Positions 63,975 to 64,000 of a stretch of 64,000 bases of DNA are shown piece by piece. The notes under the pieces are model-generated. The model was not told the origin of the DNA and made no database searches. It was given only the letters and a program-made list of their open reading frames with translations. The stretch is from NCBI RefSeq assembly GCF_000311985.1, contig NZ_HE978585.1, positions 528,346-592,345 on the forward strand. Reading direction: 5' to 3'. The position numbers and the translations under genes were made by a program. The first letter of the stretch is position 1. Each line of letters begins with the position of its first letter. The stretch comes from Kallipyga massiliensis ph2 (GTDB lineage Bacteria > Bacillota > Clostridia > Tissierellales > Peptoniphilaceae).

Positions 63975-64000
63975 TTTCATTTCATTATGATTTATAGCCT

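Overview
The window looks like chromosome of a Gram-positive, probably anaerobic Firmicute. Support: the yybS-gdpP-rplI-dnaB-dnaD-dnaI replication block typical of Firmicutes, proteins with signal peptides and sortase-type C termini, no outer-membrane genes, an ATP-type PEP carboxykinase, and a hybrid-cluster protein with a 4Fe-4S ferredoxin. Gene content and the xPKTG-type sorting signals recall Tissierellia/Peptoniphilaceae-like anaerobic cocci, but that placement is inference and no species is claimed.

Layout. (1) 0.1-19.25 kb is mostly GC-rich core: GT2 glycosyltransferase, YitT protein, thioesterase, a PD-(D/E)XK-like protein beside a 44-bp tandem hairpin array, lipoprotein, hemolysin III, pckA, ArsR regulator, dtd, nitroreductase, the replication block, nnrE, and a TPP riboswitch with terminator controlling a ThiXYZ-type importer. 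(2) 19.3-47.0 kb is an accessory island, visibly more AT-rich in parts. It holds a decayed serine-recombinase cassette, two AAA/DUF4143 ATPases that are each preceded by five 23-bp iterons, three sortase-type surface proteins (one frameshifted), a second PD-(D/E)XK-like gene, an orphan RelB-type antitoxin with a toxin stub, a nitrosative-stress locus (DUF438/hemerythrin, Crp/Fnr regulator, cupin, ferredoxin, Hcp) tied together by a shared palindrome, an AlgI/AlgX-like O-acetylation pair, and several gene remnants. Seven clusters of a 54/65-bp hairpin repeat, all in one orientation, lie between its genes. (3) 47.1-53.1 kb is core cell-wall and translation: serS-murG, ZIP transporter, murF, ddl. 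(4) 53.1-64.0 kb carries a large nested inverted repeat, a 45-bp tandem array, a transaldolase-like gene, and a sugar regulon: ribokinase and DeoR regulator divergent from an ABC importer, MtnK-like kinase, MtnA-like isomerase, class II aldolase and RbsD/FucU-type mutarotase. That last set fits a DHAP-shunt route for salvage of 5-deoxyribose or methylthioribose.

The most interesting unexplained signals are (a) the two DUF4143 ATPase genes, whose upstream iteron arrays keep the same copy number, 23-bp period and promoter position but differ in sequence; (b) the dispersed arrays of 54/65-bp hairpin units; and (c) the finding that both PD-(D/E)XK-like paralogues begin about 110-120 bp from a tandem hairpin array. 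No tRNA, rRNA or CRISPR array was recognised.
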